Source: Ectothiorhodospira mobilis
GTDB lineage: Bacteria; Pseudomonadota; Gammaproteobacteria; Ectothiorhodospirales; Ectothiorhodospiraceae
NCBI RefSeq assembly: GCF_016584115.1
Contig: NZ_NRSK01000007.1
Coordinates: 1-64,000, forward strand
Length of the DNA stretch: 64,000 nucleotides
Direction: 5' to 3'
In this document: in pieces, positions 33,614 through 42,453 of the stretch
How positions within the stretch are numbered: position 1 is the first letter of the stretch
Layout of the letters: each line of letters opens with the position of its first letter
Made by a program: the position numbers and the translations under genes
The notes under the pieces: model-generated
What the model was told of the DNA's origin: nothing
Databases searched by the model: none
Seen by the model: the letters and a program-made list of their open reading frames with translations, nothing else

Positions 33614-35062
33614 ATGTCCATCACCCTGATCTGGTTCCGCCGCGACCTGCGCCTGGAAGACAACCCCGCCCTCGCCCACGCCCTGGAGACGGGGGGGCGG
33701 ATCCTCCCCGTCTATATCCACGCCCCCGGGGAGGAAGGGGAATGGGCCCCGGGGGCGGCCAGCCGCTGGTGGCTGCACCACAGCCTGCAGGCCCTCGCCG
33801 ATGAACTGGCCCGCCGCGGTGCCCCACTGGTGATCCGTCGCGGCCCCAGCCGGACGGCCCTGGAGGCGCTGGTACGGGAGACGGGGGCCACGCGGGTGGT
33901 ATGGAACCGCCTCTACGATCCCGCCGCGATCCGGCGGGACCGGGAGATCAAGGCCGCCCTGCGGGAACGGGGGCTGCAGGTGGAGAGCTTCAACGCCGCC
34001 CTGCTCATGGAGCCCTGGACGGTGAGCAACCGCTCCGGTCAGCCCTACCGCGTCTTCACCCCCTTCTGGAAGGCCTGCCGCGCCCTGGGGGCGGAACGCC
34101 AGACCCCGGGCCCCGTGGCCCCGGCACAGCTGCCAGGGATGGCCGAAGCCCCCGCCACGGAGCCTGTGGAGGCCCTGGACCTGCTGCCACACATCCGCTG
34201 GGACACGGGACTGGCCGCCACCTGGCAACCCGGTGAAGCGGGGGCGCAACAGGCCCTGGCGCATTTTGCCGGGGCGGCCCTGGAGGGCTATGACCGGGGA
34301 CGGGATCTGCCGGGGCGGACCGGCACCTCCCGCCTCTCCCCGCACCTGCACTTCGGCGAGATCGGCCCGCGGCAGGTGATGGCGGTCTGCACCCGGGCAC
34401 GGGAGCGCACGGCAGGGGGCGTGGACCGCTTCCTGAGCGAACTGGGTTGGCGGGAGTTCGCCCATCACCTGCTGTTCCATTTCCCGGAGACGGTCACCCG
34501 CCCCCTGGACCGGCGTTTCGAGGAGCTGCCCCTGGCGGATCCCCGGGAGGTCCCCTTCGAGGCCTGGTGTCACGGGCGCACGGGCCTGCCCATCGTGGAC
34601 GCCGGCATGCGGGAGTTGTGGCACACCGGCTGGATGCACAACCGCGTGCGCATGATCACCGCCTCACTGCTCACCAAGAACCTGCGCGCCCCCTGGCTGG
34701 AGGGGGCCCGCTGGTTCTGGGATACCCTGGTGGACGCGGACCTGGCGGCCAATACCCTGGGCTGGCAATGGACCGCCGGCTGCGGCGCCGACGCGGCGCC
34801 GTACTTCCGCATCTTCAACCCGGTGCTGCAGGGGGAACGCTTCGATGCCGCGGGCGACTATGTGCGCCGCTGGGTGCCCGAGCTGGCCGCCCTGCCCGAT
34901 CGCCACCTGCACAGGCCCTGGCAGGCGCCGGAGACGGTGCTGCGCGCCGCCCGGCTACACCTGGGCCGGGACTACCCCCGGCCCGTGGTGGACCTGGCAG
35001 AGAGCCGGCGCGCGGCCCTGGCGGCGTTCGAGCACATCAAGGCACGGCCCAAGGCGGACTGA
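33614..35062 (+). CDS. phrB: Deoxyribodipyrimidine photolyase
   Basis: A 482-residue class I CPD photolyase-type flavoprotein. The N-terminal antenna domain begins MSITLIWFRRDLRLEDNPAL, and the C-terminal FAD domain has LSPHLHFGEIGPRQV, WRRE-like LGWREFAHHLL, MHNRVRMITASLLTKNL and WTAGCGADAAPYFRIFNPVLQG. It uses light to split pyrimidine dimers. The ATG at 33614 gives the normal start. It follows the LitR-like gene and converges on folE, which makes the pterin precursor of its probable antenna. Confidence 0.93.
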   Translation: MSITLIWFRRDLRLEDNPALAHALETGGRILPVYIHAPGEEGEWAPGAASRWWLHHSLQALADELARRGAPLVIRRGPSRTALEALVRETGATRVVWNRLYDPAAIRRDREIKAALRERGLQVESFNAALLMEPWTVSNRSGQPYRVFTPFWKACRALGAERQTPGPVAPAQLPGMAEAPATEPVEALDLLPHIRWDTGLAATWQPGEAGAQQALAHFAGAALEGYDRGRDLPGRTGTSRLSPHLHFGEIGPRQVMAVCTRARERTAGGVDRFLSELGWREFAHHLLFHFPETVTRPLDRRFEELPLADPREVPFEAWCHGRTGLPIVDAGMRELWHTGWMHNRVRMITASLLTKNLRAPWLEGARWFWDTLVDADLAANTLGWQWTAGCGADAAPYFRIFNPVLQGERFDAAGDYVRRWVPELAALPDRHLHRPWQAPETVLRAARLHLGRDYPRPVVDLAESRRAALAAFEHIKARPKAD

Positions 35063-35068
35063 GCCCCG

Positions 35069-35689
35069 TCAGCCCCGCACCAGATCCATGAACTCGGCAC
35101 GGGTGCGGGCGTCCTCGCGGAAGTTGCCCAGCATGACCGAGGTGATCATGGCGGACCCCTGCTTCTCCACCCCGCGCATCATCATGCACATGTGCCGCGC
35201 CTCGGCCACCACTCCCACGCCCCGGGCCCCGGTGACCTGCATCACCGCCTCGGCGATCTGTCGGGTCAGGCTCTCCTGGATCTGCAGGCGGCGGGCGAAC
35301 ATGTCCACGATGCGGGCGATCTTGGACAGACCGAGGACGCGGCCATCGGGGATATAGGCCACGTGGCACTTGCCGATGATGGGCAGCAGGTGATGCTCGC
35401 ACAGGGAATAGAGTTCGATATCCTTCACCAGCACCATCTCGTCACTGTCCGTGGTGAACAGGGCGCCGTTCACCAGGGTCTCCAGGGACTGGTGATACCC
35501 CCCGGTGAGGAACTGCATGGCCCGGGCCGCCCGCAGTGGCGTGCCCTGCAGACCCTCCCGCTGCGGATCCTCCCCCAGGCCCTCCAGCACCCGGTGATAG
35601 AGACCGGCCAGGGCCTCGGCAGGCATGAGGGCGCCATCCCCGGCTGTTGTATCTTCGTCCCCGGCGATCCGGGCCGCTGGCTTGATCAT
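35069..35689 (-). CDS. folE: GTP cyclohydrolase I
   Basis: A 206-residue type I enzyme that makes dihydroneopterin triphosphate from GTP. The zinc ligands are C97 and H100 in LCEHHLLP and C168 in [14 protein letters not shown]. The ATG at 35689 has GGAGG about 10 bases upstream. It lies between the photolyase gene (convergent) and the FAD oxidase gene (divergent), inside the putative LitR regulon rather than with folate genes. A second, housekeeping copy may therefore exist elsewhere. Confidence 0.95.
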   Translation of the reverse strand: MIKPAARIAGDEDTTAGDGALMPAEALAGLYHRVLEGLGEDPQREGLQGTPLRAARAMQFLTGGYHQSLETLVNGALFTTDSDEMVLVKDIELYSLCEHHLLPIIGKCHVAYIPDGRVLGLSKIARIVDMFARRLQIQESLTRQIAEAVMQVTGARGVGVVAEARHMCMMMRGVEKQGSAMITSVMLGNFREDARTRAEFMDLVRG

Positions 35690-35778
35690 GGGTTTCCCTC
35701 CGATCCGGTAAGGCCGCTGTGATGACGACCCAGGGGGCCGCCCCCGACCCGGTACGCATCCCCGGGCCTTCGGGATCC

Positions 35779-35819
35779 TTGTATAACAATTCTCAAAGAT
35801 TGTACAGTTCATGTATAAG
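35779..35819. promoter_or_regulatory. LitR-type operator between folE and the FAD oxidase gene
   Basis: Three half-sites are visible: TGTATA (35780-35785), TGTACA (35801-35806) and TGTATA (35812-35817). The last two have the same N5 spacing as the element at 32643-32659. TATAAG (35814-35819) may be the plus-strand -10, and TATACA read on the minus strand near 35780-35785 may be the folE -10. Confidence 0.55.
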
Positions 35820-35847
35820 TATCCTTTCCAGGACAGGGGATATCGCC

Positions 35848-37167
35848 ATGGAGCAACGCATCGCCGTCATCGGCGCAGGGATTTCCGGACTGGCCGCCGC
35901 CTGGCTGCTGTCCCGCCGCCATCACGTGACCCTCTTCGAGAAGAACGACTACATCGGCGGCCACACCCACACGGTGACGGTGCAGGGGGATCAGGGCCCC
36001 CTGGGGGTGGACACCGGCTTCATGGTCTTCAACCACCGCAACTACCCCCACCTGAAGGCCCTGTTCCAGCATCTGGGGGTGACCTCCCAGCCCACGGACA
36101 TGTCGTTTGCCGCCTCGGTGGACGACGGCCGCCTGGAATACGCCGGCTCGGACCTGAACACCCTCTTCGCCCAGCGGCGCAACCTGGCCAACCCCCGTTT
36201 CCTGCGCATGCTGGCGGACATCCTGCGCTTCAACCGGGCGGGCAAGCGCCTGCTGGCTGAAGGCGCCTCCCCGGACATCACTCTCGGGGGGTACCTGATC
36301 CAGGCGGGATACGGGCCCGGATTCCGGGACGACTACCTGCTGCCCATGGCCGCCGCCATTTGGTCCTGTCCCACGCGGCGCATGCTGGACTTCCCCCTGA
36401 CCGCCTTCCTGCATTTCTTCGCCAACCACGGCCTGATGGATCTCACCGGACGCCCCCAGTGGCACACGGTCCAGGGGGGCAGCCGGACCTATGTGGAGCG
36501 CATGCTGCAGGCCCTGCCGCAGGGGGTGCATGCCAACCGCCGGGTGGTGGCGGTGCAACGGCGCGATCCCGGGGTGCGGATCCTCACCGACGATGGCGGC
36601 GAGGCCCATTTCGACCAGGTGGTCTTCGGCTGCCACGCCGACGAGGCCCTGGAGGTCCTGGAATCCCCCCGGGAGGCCGAGAGCCGGGTGCTGGAGGCCT
36701 TCACCTACCAGCCCAACGAGACCTTCCTGCATACCGACACCCGGCTCATGCCGCAACGCCGGCGCGTCTGGTCCTCCTGGAACTACCTGGCCCGCCGGCG
36801 TCTTTCCGGGGCCTCGGAGCATCAGGTATCGGTCACCTACTGGATGAACCGCCTGCAGTCCCTGCAGCAATCCCGTCAGTACCTGGTGAGTCTCAACCCC
36901 CTGGAGGCGCCCCGGGAGGACACGCTGATCCGGCGCATGACCTACCACCATCCGGTGTTCGACCGGGGGGCCATGGAGGCCCAGACAGCGCTCCCCGGGA
37001 TCCAGGGCCAGGACCGCATCTGGTACTGCGGCGCCTGGACCGGCTACGGCTTCCACGAGGACGGTCTGCGCTCGGCCCTGGACGTGGCGGCCAGACTGGG
37101 GGTCACCCCGCCCTGGACCGCGCCGGAGACCGCCGCCCCCGGCGGCACGGGGGACCCCCGCCCATGA
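35848..37167 (+). CDS. FAD-dependent amine oxidase-like oxidoreductase
   Basis: A 439-residue flavoprotein of the NAD(P)/FAD amine-oxidase superfamily. The dinucleotide motif [15 protein letters not shown] (residues 7-21) and GGHTHTV follow the family's start, and the C-terminal FAD contact [20 protein letters not shown] is present. It is first of four co-directional genes (this, DUF1365, Cfa-type methyltransferase, DUF3833-like) and overlaps the next by 4 bases. Similar sets belong to light or singlet-oxygen stress regulons in other Proteobacteria, where they modify membrane fatty acids; the exact reaction here is inference. Confidence 0.85.
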   Translation: MEQRIAVIGAGISGLAAAWLLSRRHHVTLFEKNDYIGGHTHTVTVQGDQGPLGVDTGFMVFNHRNYPHLKALFQHLGVTSQPTDMSFAASVDDGRLEYAGSDLNTLFAQRRNLANPRFLRMLADILRFNRAGKRLLAEGASPDITLGGYLIQAGYGPGFRDDYLLPMAAAIWSCPTRRMLDFPLTAFLHFFANHGLMDLTGRPQWHTVQGGSRTYVERMLQALPQGVHANRRVVAVQRRDPGVRILTDDGGEAHFDQVVFGCHADEALEVLESPREAESRVLEAFTYQPNETFLHTDTRLMPQRRRVWSSWNYLARRRLSGASEHQVSVTYWMNRLQSLQQSRQYLVSLNPLEAPREDTLIRRMTYHHPVFDRGAMEAQTALPGIQGQDRIWYCGAWTGYGFHEDGLRSALDVAARLGVTPPWTAPETAAPGGTGDPRP

Positions 37168-37946
37168 CCCATCCTCCCATCCCCCCCGAGGACGGACGCC
37201 TCTACCGCACCCGGGTGATGCACCGGCGGCTCTTCCCGGTACGCTACCGCTTCACCTACCGGGTCTTCAGCCTGCTCCTGGACCTGGACCGGCTGCCGGC
37301 CCTGGAGAAGCGCCTGCGCTGGTTCTCCGTGGACCGGTTCAATCTCCTCTCCCTGCACGCCCGGGACCATGGCCCCGGGGATGGCCGTCCCCTGCGCCCC
37401 TGGGCGGATGCCCTGCTGGCCCGCCACGGCGTGGACCTGGAGGGCGGACCCATCCGCCTGCTGTGCTTCCCCCGGGTCCTGGGCTACGTGTTCAACCCCC
37501 TGAGCCTGTGGTACTGCCATCACCGGGACGGGGACCTGCGGGCCGTGATCTGCGAGGTGAGCAACACCTTCGGCGGACGCCATCATTATGTCTTGCACGA
37601 CACCGGCCGGCCCATGGCATGGCCGGTGCGGGCCGCCCGGGACAAGACCTTCTACGTCTCCCCCTTCATCGGCATGGCGGCCCGCTACCATTTCCGCCTG
37701 GCGGAACCCGGGGAGCGCCTCGGGGTCTTCATCCATGAATACGAGGACGACCGGCTCATGCTGGCCGCCACCCAGACCGGGGAGGCCCGCCCCCTGTGCG
37801 ACGCCGAACTGCTCAGGGCCGTGGCCGCCATACCCCTGATGACCGTGAAGGTGATCCTTGGCATCCACTGGCAGGCCCTGAAGATCTGGCTCAAGGGGGG
37901 GCGTTACCACCCGCCCCCGGAAGATGCCGCGAAGGAGGCGGACTGA
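37164..37946 (+). CDS. DUF1365 family protein
   Basis: A 260-residue protein of DUF1365. It has the start YRTRVMHRRLFPVRYRFTYRVF, the central GYVFNPLSLWYCHHRDG, EVSNTFGGRHHYVL and KTFYVSPFIGM. The C-terminus (VKVILGIHWQALKIWLKGGRYHP) is an amphipathic helix suited to membrane association. It overlaps both neighbours (ATGA with the oxidase, TGATG with the methyltransferase). The family travels with cyclopropane synthase-like methyltransferases; no enzymatic activity can be read from the sequence. Confidence 0.88.
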   Translation: MTHPPIPPEDGRLYRTRVMHRRLFPVRYRFTYRVFSLLLDLDRLPALEKRLRWFSVDRFNLLSLHARDHGPGDGRPLRPWADALLARHGVDLEGGPIRLLCFPRVLGYVFNPLSLWYCHHRDGDLRAVICEVSNTFGGRHHYVLHDTGRPMAWPVRAARDKTFYVSPFIGMAARYHFRLAEPGERLGVFIHEYEDDRLMLAATQTGEARPLCDAELLRAVAAIPLMTVKVILGIHWQALKIWLKGGRYHPPPEDAAKEAD

Positions 37947-39163
37947 TGTCCCTGGAAGACACCCATACCGTCCCGGGAAGCCAACGGCCTGACCCGGCCC
38001 TGCGCTTCCTGTTGTGGCAACTCAAGCGTCTGCACCAGGGATGCCTGCAGGTGACGGGGCCCGATGGCCAGCCCCACCGCATCCAGGGAACGCACCCGGG
38101 GCTGGAGGCGGCCATCCGTATCCACCGCCCCGGCGCCCTGCTGCGCCGGCTCCTGTCCCGGGGCCTCGTGGGCCTGGGCGAGGGCTACATGGCCGGGGAA
38201 TGGGACACGCCGGACCTGCAGACCCTGCTGGCCATGGGCTCGGTGAACCAGGAACACATGCGCACCCTGGTGTACGCCTCCCCCTGGTCCCGCCTGGCCG
38301 ATTACCTGCGCCATCGCCGGCGGGACAATCACCGCACCGGCAGCCGGCGCAACATCGCCTTCCACTACGACCTGGGCAACGCCTTCTACCGCCTGTGGCT
38401 GGATGCGGGCATGACCTACTCCTGTGGCCTGTTCGCGGCGGAGGACGAACCCCTGGAGGCGGCCCAGGAGCGCAAATACGCCCGGCTCCTGGAGCGCCTC
38501 GACCCCGCCCCGGGCGCCCACATCCTGGAGATCGGCTGCGGCTGGGGGGGGTTCGCGGAATACGCCGCCCGCCGGGGGCATCGGGTCACGGGCATCACCC
38601 TCTCCCGGGAGCAGCTGGACTTCGCCCGGGAACGCCTGCAGGCGGCGGGCCTGGCGGAGCAGGTGGAACTGCGTCTGCAGGACTACCGGGACGTGACCGA
38701 CCGCTTCGACCACGTGGTCTCCATCGAGATGTTCGAGGCCGTGGGGGAGGCCTTCTGGGAAGACTGGTTCGCTGCCGTGCGCCGGGCCCTGCGCCCGGGG
38801 GGACGCGCCGCCGTACAGGTCATCACCATCGCCGAGGCCGCCTTCACCTACTACCGCCGCGCCGCCGATTTCATCCAGCTCTATATCTTCCCCGGGGGGA
38901 TGCTGCCCACCGTGCAGGCCTTCGAGGACAAGGCCAAAGCCGCCGGCCTGCGCACCCGGGAGCGGGACTTCTTCGGCGCCGACTACGCCCGCACCCTGGA
39001 CCGCTGGTACCGGCGGGTGCAGGAACAGGCCCCGGCCATCCGCGCCCTGGGCTACGACGAGCCCTTCCTGCGCATGTGGGGGTTCTATCTCGCCTACTGC
39101 GAGGCGGGCTTTCGCTCGCGCAACACCGACCTGATGCAGACCATCCTGGAGGCCCCGGCCTGA
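37946..39163 (+). CDS. Cyclopropane-fatty-acyl-phospholipid synthase family methyltransferase
   Basis: A 405-residue SAM-dependent enzyme acting on unsaturated acyl chains of phospholipids. A helical N-terminal domain (about 1-120) precedes the methyltransferase fold. Visible features are NIAFHYDLGNAFYRLWLDAGMTYSC, motif I LEIGCGWGGF, VSIEMFEAVGEAFW and the terminal YCEAGFRSRN. The start overlaps DUF1365. Because it is encoded with an FAD oxidase and DUF1365, it may make a methylated or furan-type fatty acid rather than a plain cyclopropane; that is inference. Confidence 0.9.
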   Translation: MSLEDTHTVPGSQRPDPALRFLLWQLKRLHQGCLQVTGPDGQPHRIQGTHPGLEAAIRIHRPGALLRRLLSRGLVGLGEGYMAGEWDTPDLQTLLAMGSVNQEHMRTLVYASPWSRLADYLRHRRRDNHRTGSRRNIAFHYDLGNAFYRLWLDAGMTYSCGLFAAEDEPLEAAQERKYARLLERLDPAPGAHILEIGCGWGGFAEYAARRGHRVTGITLSREQLDFARERLQAAGLAEQVELRLQDYRDVTDRFDHVVSIEMFEAVGEAFWEDWFAAVRRALRPGGRAAVQVITIAEAAFTYYRRAADFIQLYIFPGGMLPTVQAFEDKAKAAGLRTRERDFFGADYARTLDRWYRRVQEQAPAIRALGYDEPFLRMWGFYLAYCEAGFRSRNTDLMQTILEAPA

Positions 39164-39214
39164 GGCCATCCACCCCCTGCCCCTCTCCTGAGCCGAACCG
39201 CGAGGTGACACCCC

Positions 39215-39688
39215 ATGCGCCCCGAAGAGCTTGCCGATACCCGCCCCCTGCTGGACCTGGAGGCCTATTTCGACGGCCCGGTGCGGGCCTGGGGACTGTT
39301 CCAGGACCGTTTCGGCCGGGTCCACCGGCCCTTCACCGTGGAGATCCAGGGGCGCCTTGAGGAGGGGGAGCTGATCCTGGAGGAGGATTTCGCCTTCGCG
39401 GATGGGGAAACGGACCGGCGGGTCTGGCGGCTGCGGCGCCTGGACGATCACACCTATGAGGGCCGGGCCGAAGATGTGGAAGGGGTGGCCCGGGGCCGCC
39501 TCTTCGGCCAGGCCTTCCGCTTCCGTTATACCCTGCGCCTGCCGGTGGGCGGGCGCACCCTGCGGGTGCAGATGGACGACTGGATGTTCCTGCACGAGGA
39601 CGGGGTGCTGATCAACCGCGCCGTGATGCGCAAGTTCGGCCTGCCCCTGGGGGACGTGACCCTGGTCTTCCGGCGCATGGATTCCTGA
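39215..39688 (+). CDS. DUF3833-like protein lacking a lipobox
   Basis: A 157-residue protein that matches the DUF3833 pattern: LDLEAYFDGPVRAWGLFQDRFGRVHRPFTV, acidic beta-rich middle, and VQMDDWMFLHEDGVLINRAVMRKFGLPLGDVTLVFRR. Many members are lipoproteins with an N-terminal signal and cysteine; this one starts directly at the domain and has neither. It is 51 bases after the Cfa-type gene and is the last of the island. AGGTGACA lies upstream of the ATG. Confidence 0.75.
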   Translation: MRPEELADTRPLLDLEAYFDGPVRAWGLFQDRFGRVHRPFTVEIQGRLEEGELILEEDFAFADGETDRRVWRLRRLDDHTYEGRAEDVEGVARGRLFGQAFRFRYTLRLPVGGRTLRVQMDDWMFLHEDGVLINRAVMRKFGLPLGDVTLVFRRMDS

Positions 39689-39900
39689 GCCACAAGACCC
39701 AACGGGGGGTGGTCCTTTGAAGGCATTTATTGGATACTAACGGGAATATCGGTGGGGTTTTACGACCCGGGTGTTCCCGCGGTGCCCGCCGGTAGTTTGC
39801 AGTGACGGGCGCCGCCCGCCGGGCGGGTCGCGGACACAGGTGGCGCAGAACCACCATCCGCCCCGCCCGCCCCCTCATCGCGAGACCTTAGGAGAAGACA

Positions 39901-40224
39901 ATGAAGAAGCAAGACATGAGCCGTAGAAGCTTCATGAAGTTCGGTGCGGCGGGCATGGTCGCCGTTCCCCTGGCCGGCCTGGGCTGGACCACCACCGCGG
40001 CGGCCGCCGAAAAGCTGGAAGAGAGCTCCGCCGAGGCCAAGGCCCTGAGCTATGTGCACGACGCCACCACCTCCGGGCACGACTCCTATCAGGAAGGGCA
40101 GAAGTGCATCAACTGCCTGCTCTACACCGACCCCAGCCAGGAAGAATGGGGCGGCTGCGCGGTGTTCCCCGGCAAGCTGGTGAATGCCAACGGCTGGTGC
40201 ACGGCCTACGTGGCCCGCGGCTGA
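39901..40224 (+). CDS. hip: High-potential iron-sulfur protein (HiPIP)
   Basis: A 107-residue precursor of a small periplasmic [4Fe-4S] electron carrier that shuttles electrons between bc1-type complexes and reaction centres or terminal oxidases. The Tat signal is SRRSFMK (7-13) followed by a hydrophobic stretch and cleavage near residue 36. The cluster ligands are C69, C72, C86 and C100. AGGAG precedes the ATG. The 212-base gap upstream (39689-39900) holds a CCCGCC-G-GGCGGG palindrome at 39815-39827 but no clear promoter. Two hairpins follow the gene. HiPIPs of this kind are typical of purple sulfur and related sulfur-oxidising bacteria. Confidence 0.95.
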   Translation: MKKQDMSRRSFMKFGAAGMVAVPLAGLGWTTTAAAAEKLEESSAEAKALSYVHDATTSGHDSYQEGQKCINCLLYTDPSQEEWGGCAVFPGKLVNANGWCTAYVARG

Positions 40225-40246
40225 TCCCGCCGCATCCGGATGCAGA

Positions 40247-40306
40247 CCGGGCCCGTAAGCGCATGGGCCCGGCGATCCGTCCCCAGGACCCGCCCCGAGC
40301 GGGTCC
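40247..40306 (+). terminator. Hairpin pair ending the HiPIP transcript
   Basis: CCGGGCCC/GGGCCCGG (40247-40254, 40265-40272) is followed by GGACCCGC/GCGGGTCC (40286-40293, 40299-40306) with a CCCGA loop and TTCCGTTTCC after it. The second is the likely intrinsic terminator. Confidence 0.65.
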
Positions 40307-40328
40307 TTCCGTTTCCGGGAGATCGTCC

Positions 40329-40862
40329 ATGCCCGATCCATCCCCCCACACCCCCCTGGATACCGCCATCCTCGGCAAGACCCGGGGCGATTTTCCCCTG
40401 GAAGGCAGCGCAGACCTGCTCACCGCCACCCTTGCCATGGCCGCACAGGCCCGGCGCAGCCTGCAGGTGGTCAGCCGGCACCTGGATCCCCAGCTCTACG
40501 ACCACGCGGAACTGGTGGCGGAATGTTCCCGCCTGGCACGCCGCAGCCGTCACTCCGGGATCCGCATCCTCATCCAGGACCCCGAACCCCTGCGGGGGCG
40601 CACCCATGCCCTCATCGAACTGGCGCGGCGCCTGAGCAGCCACATCCAGGTGATGCGCATGTCCGAGGCGGACCGCAAGACCCGTGTGGATGCCTTCCTC
40701 ATCGCCGACGGCCTGGGCTGGATCCACCAGCCCCGGGGGGACCGTGCCGAAGGCATGGCGAATTTCCATGCCCCGCGCCGGTCCAAATTGCTGACGGCCG
40801 AATTCCAGACCCTCTGGGATGCGGCCGAACCCGATCCCCATCTGAGACGCCTCTACCTGTGA
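40329..40862 (+). CDS. DUF7931-like protein (phospholipase D-like fold without HKD)
   Basis: A 177-residue cytoplasmic protein. The sequence pattern (ARRSLQVVSRHLDPQLYDHAELV, SGIRILIQDPEPL, HALIELARRLSSHIQVM, FLIADGLGWIHQ, FQTLWDAAEPDPHLRRLYL) recalls the PLD-like DUF7931 proteins. No HxKx4D catalytic motif is present, so it is unlikely to be a phosphodiesterase. It begins 104 bases after HiPIP, beyond the terminator, and overlaps the next gene (GTGA). Family assignment is from memory and is tentative. Confidence 0.6.
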   Translation: MPDPSPHTPLDTAILGKTRGDFPLEGSADLLTATLAMAAQARRSLQVVSRHLDPQLYDHAELVAECSRLARRSRHSGIRILIQDPEPLRGRTHALIELARRLSSHIQVMRMSEADRKTRVDAFLIADGLGWIHQPRGDRAEGMANFHAPRRSKLLTAEFQTLWDAAEPDPHLRRLYL

Positions 40863-41614
40863 AACGACGCCCGTTCCTCGCCCTGGCCGCCCTCCTCGTG
40901 CTGATCCCGGGGCCGATGCTTGCGGCGGGGGCAGAGGAGCGGCCGATCCGGGTCCTCCCCCTGCAGCACCGCCCCGCGGAGGACCTGCTCCCCCTGCTGC
41001 GGCCCCTCCTGGGCCCAGGGGAGACCCTCACCGGCGAGGGGATGCGCCTGGTGGCCCGCGCCACCCCCGCCACCCTGGCCCAGCTGGAGCAGGCCGTGGC
41101 CGCTCTGGATAGAGCGTCAGCGGACCTGCGCCTGAGCCTGCAATGGGGGGAGGCGGATGCGGATACCGGGGGCGGCCATCGCATCACCACCCGACGGGAC
41201 ACGGGCATCCGCAGCCTGCGGCTGCTGGAGGGGGAGACGGCCCTGGTGCGCAGCGAGCGCAACCTGCCCCGGGGGACCGCACGGCTGGTCCCGGTCCCCG
41301 GCGGTATCGCCGTAGAACCCCATATCACACGGCAGCGGCTGCAGGAGGGCTTTCTGGTGAAGGCGCGGCTGCTGCCGGGGGAGCGGGTGCGCCTGGACAT
41401 CCGCAGCCTGCGCGAGCGTCCCGATCCCGCCGGCGGTGGACGCAGCCTCAGCCAGGCGGTGGAGACGGCGGTGACCGCGGATCTGGGGGAATGGATCCCC
41501 CTGAGCACCCTGCACCGGGAGACCGCCGCGGAAGGCTCCCGGGTGCTGCGCACCCGGGAGCCGGAACATCGCCGCGAGCTGGACCTGCGGGTACGCGTCG
41601 AGCGCATGGAGTGA
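40859..41614 (+). CDS. Periplasmic protein with secretin N-domain-like region
   Basis: A 251-residue protein read from GTG at 40859, overlapping the previous stop by 4 bases. It has a signal peptide (MKRRPFLALAALLVLIPGPMLA, with the GTG read as Met). A mature start RPIRVLPLQHRPAEDLLPLLRPLLGPGETLTGEGMRLVARATPATLAQLEQAVAAL resembles the N0/STN-type domains of secretins. The rest is beta-rich and has no secretin pore domain. It may be an isolated secretin-type domain; function unknown. The longer ATG-initiated reading of this frame overlaps the upstream gene and lacks the signal peptide at its start. Confidence 0.65.
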   Translation: MKRRPFLALAALLVLIPGPMLAAGAEERPIRVLPLQHRPAEDLLPLLRPLLGPGETLTGEGMRLVARATPATLAQLEQAVAALDRASADLRLSLQWGEADADTGGGHRITTRRDTGIRSLRLLEGETALVRSERNLPRGTARLVPVPGGIAVEPHITRQRLQEGFLVKARLLPGERVRLDIRSLRERPDPAGGGRSLSQAVETAVTADLGEWIPLSTLHRETAAEGSRVLRTREPEHRRELDLRVRVERME

Positions 41615-41687
41615 CCATCCGGGCCCGTTCGCGCCGGGGACAGCCCTCTGCTACCATGCAGCACTCCCGCTCCCGGACCGCCGTGCC

Positions 41688-42446
41688 ATGACCTACTGCC
41701 TCGCCCTCACCGTCGATGCCGGACTCGTCTTCGCCTCGGACTCCCGCACCAATGCCGGGGCCGACCAGGTGAGCACCTACGGCAAGATGCACACCTTCGA
41801 ACGCCCCGGGGAACGGGTGTTCGTGCTGCTGGCGGCGGGCAACCTGGCCACCACCCAGGCGGTCCTGGGGCGATTGCGCCGCGACATCGAGGACGGCGCC
41901 GCGCACAGCCTGTACACCGTACGGGACATGGCCGGTGCCGCCGAGTACCTGGGCCGGATCAACCGCGAGGAGCAGGAGAAACACGGCGAGGCCCTCACCC
42001 GCGCGGGCTTCACGGCGGAGGCCTCGTTCATCCTGGGGGGGCAGCTGCGCCAACAGGCCCCGGAACTCTTCCTGGTCTATCCCCAGGGGAACTTCATCAC
42101 CACCTCCGCCCAGACCCGCTACCTGCAGATCGGCGAGAGCAAGTACGGCAAGCCCATCCTGGACCGCATCATCACCCGCGACACCCCCCTGGGGGATGCG
42201 GCCCGCTGCGCCCTGGTGTCCATCGACTCCACCATGCGCTCCAACGTCACCGTGGGCCCGCCCCTGGAGGTGATCGTCTACGAGCGCGACCGCCTGCATT
42301 TCGAGCACTACCTGTGCCTGGAGGCGGACGATCCCTATCTGGCGGACCTGAAGGCGGCCTGGGACGACAACATCCGCCGCGCCTTCCGCGATCTGCCCCG
42401 CTTCGACTGGGAATCGGCGGGGGCCCCGCACCGCACCGGCGGCTGA
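41688..42446 (+). CDS. Anbu-type proteasome homolog
   Basis: A 252-residue member of the Ntn-hydrolase proteasome superfamily, of the Anbu (proteobacterial 20S-like) class. Removal of Met exposes a catalytic threonine (MTYCLAL); K33 in STYGKMHTF and the FASDSRTNAG strand-turn are in the right places. It lies convergent to an alpha-E protein and a circularly permuted ATP-grasp protein, the usual partners of Anbu. The transglutaminase-like gene often found with them is missing here. Peptidase activity of Anbu proteins is debated. Confidence 0.88.
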   Translation: MTYCLALTVDAGLVFASDSRTNAGADQVSTYGKMHTFERPGERVFVLLAAGNLATTQAVLGRLRRDIEDGAAHSLYTVRDMAGAAEYLGRINREEQEKHGEALTRAGFTAEASFILGGQLRQQAPELFLVYPQGNFITTSAQTRYLQIGESKYGKPILDRIITRDTPLGDAARCALVSIDSTMRSNVTVGPPLEVIVYERDRLHFEHYLCLEADDPYLADLKAAWDDNIRRAFRDLPRFDWESAGAPHRTGG

Positions 42447-42453
42447 AGGGGAT

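Noticed and set aside
39710-39726. GG-N10-GC near 39710 upstream of HiPIP
   Set aside because: Only the GG and GC dinucleotides and few other positions match, about 175 bases from the gene; too weak to call a promoter.
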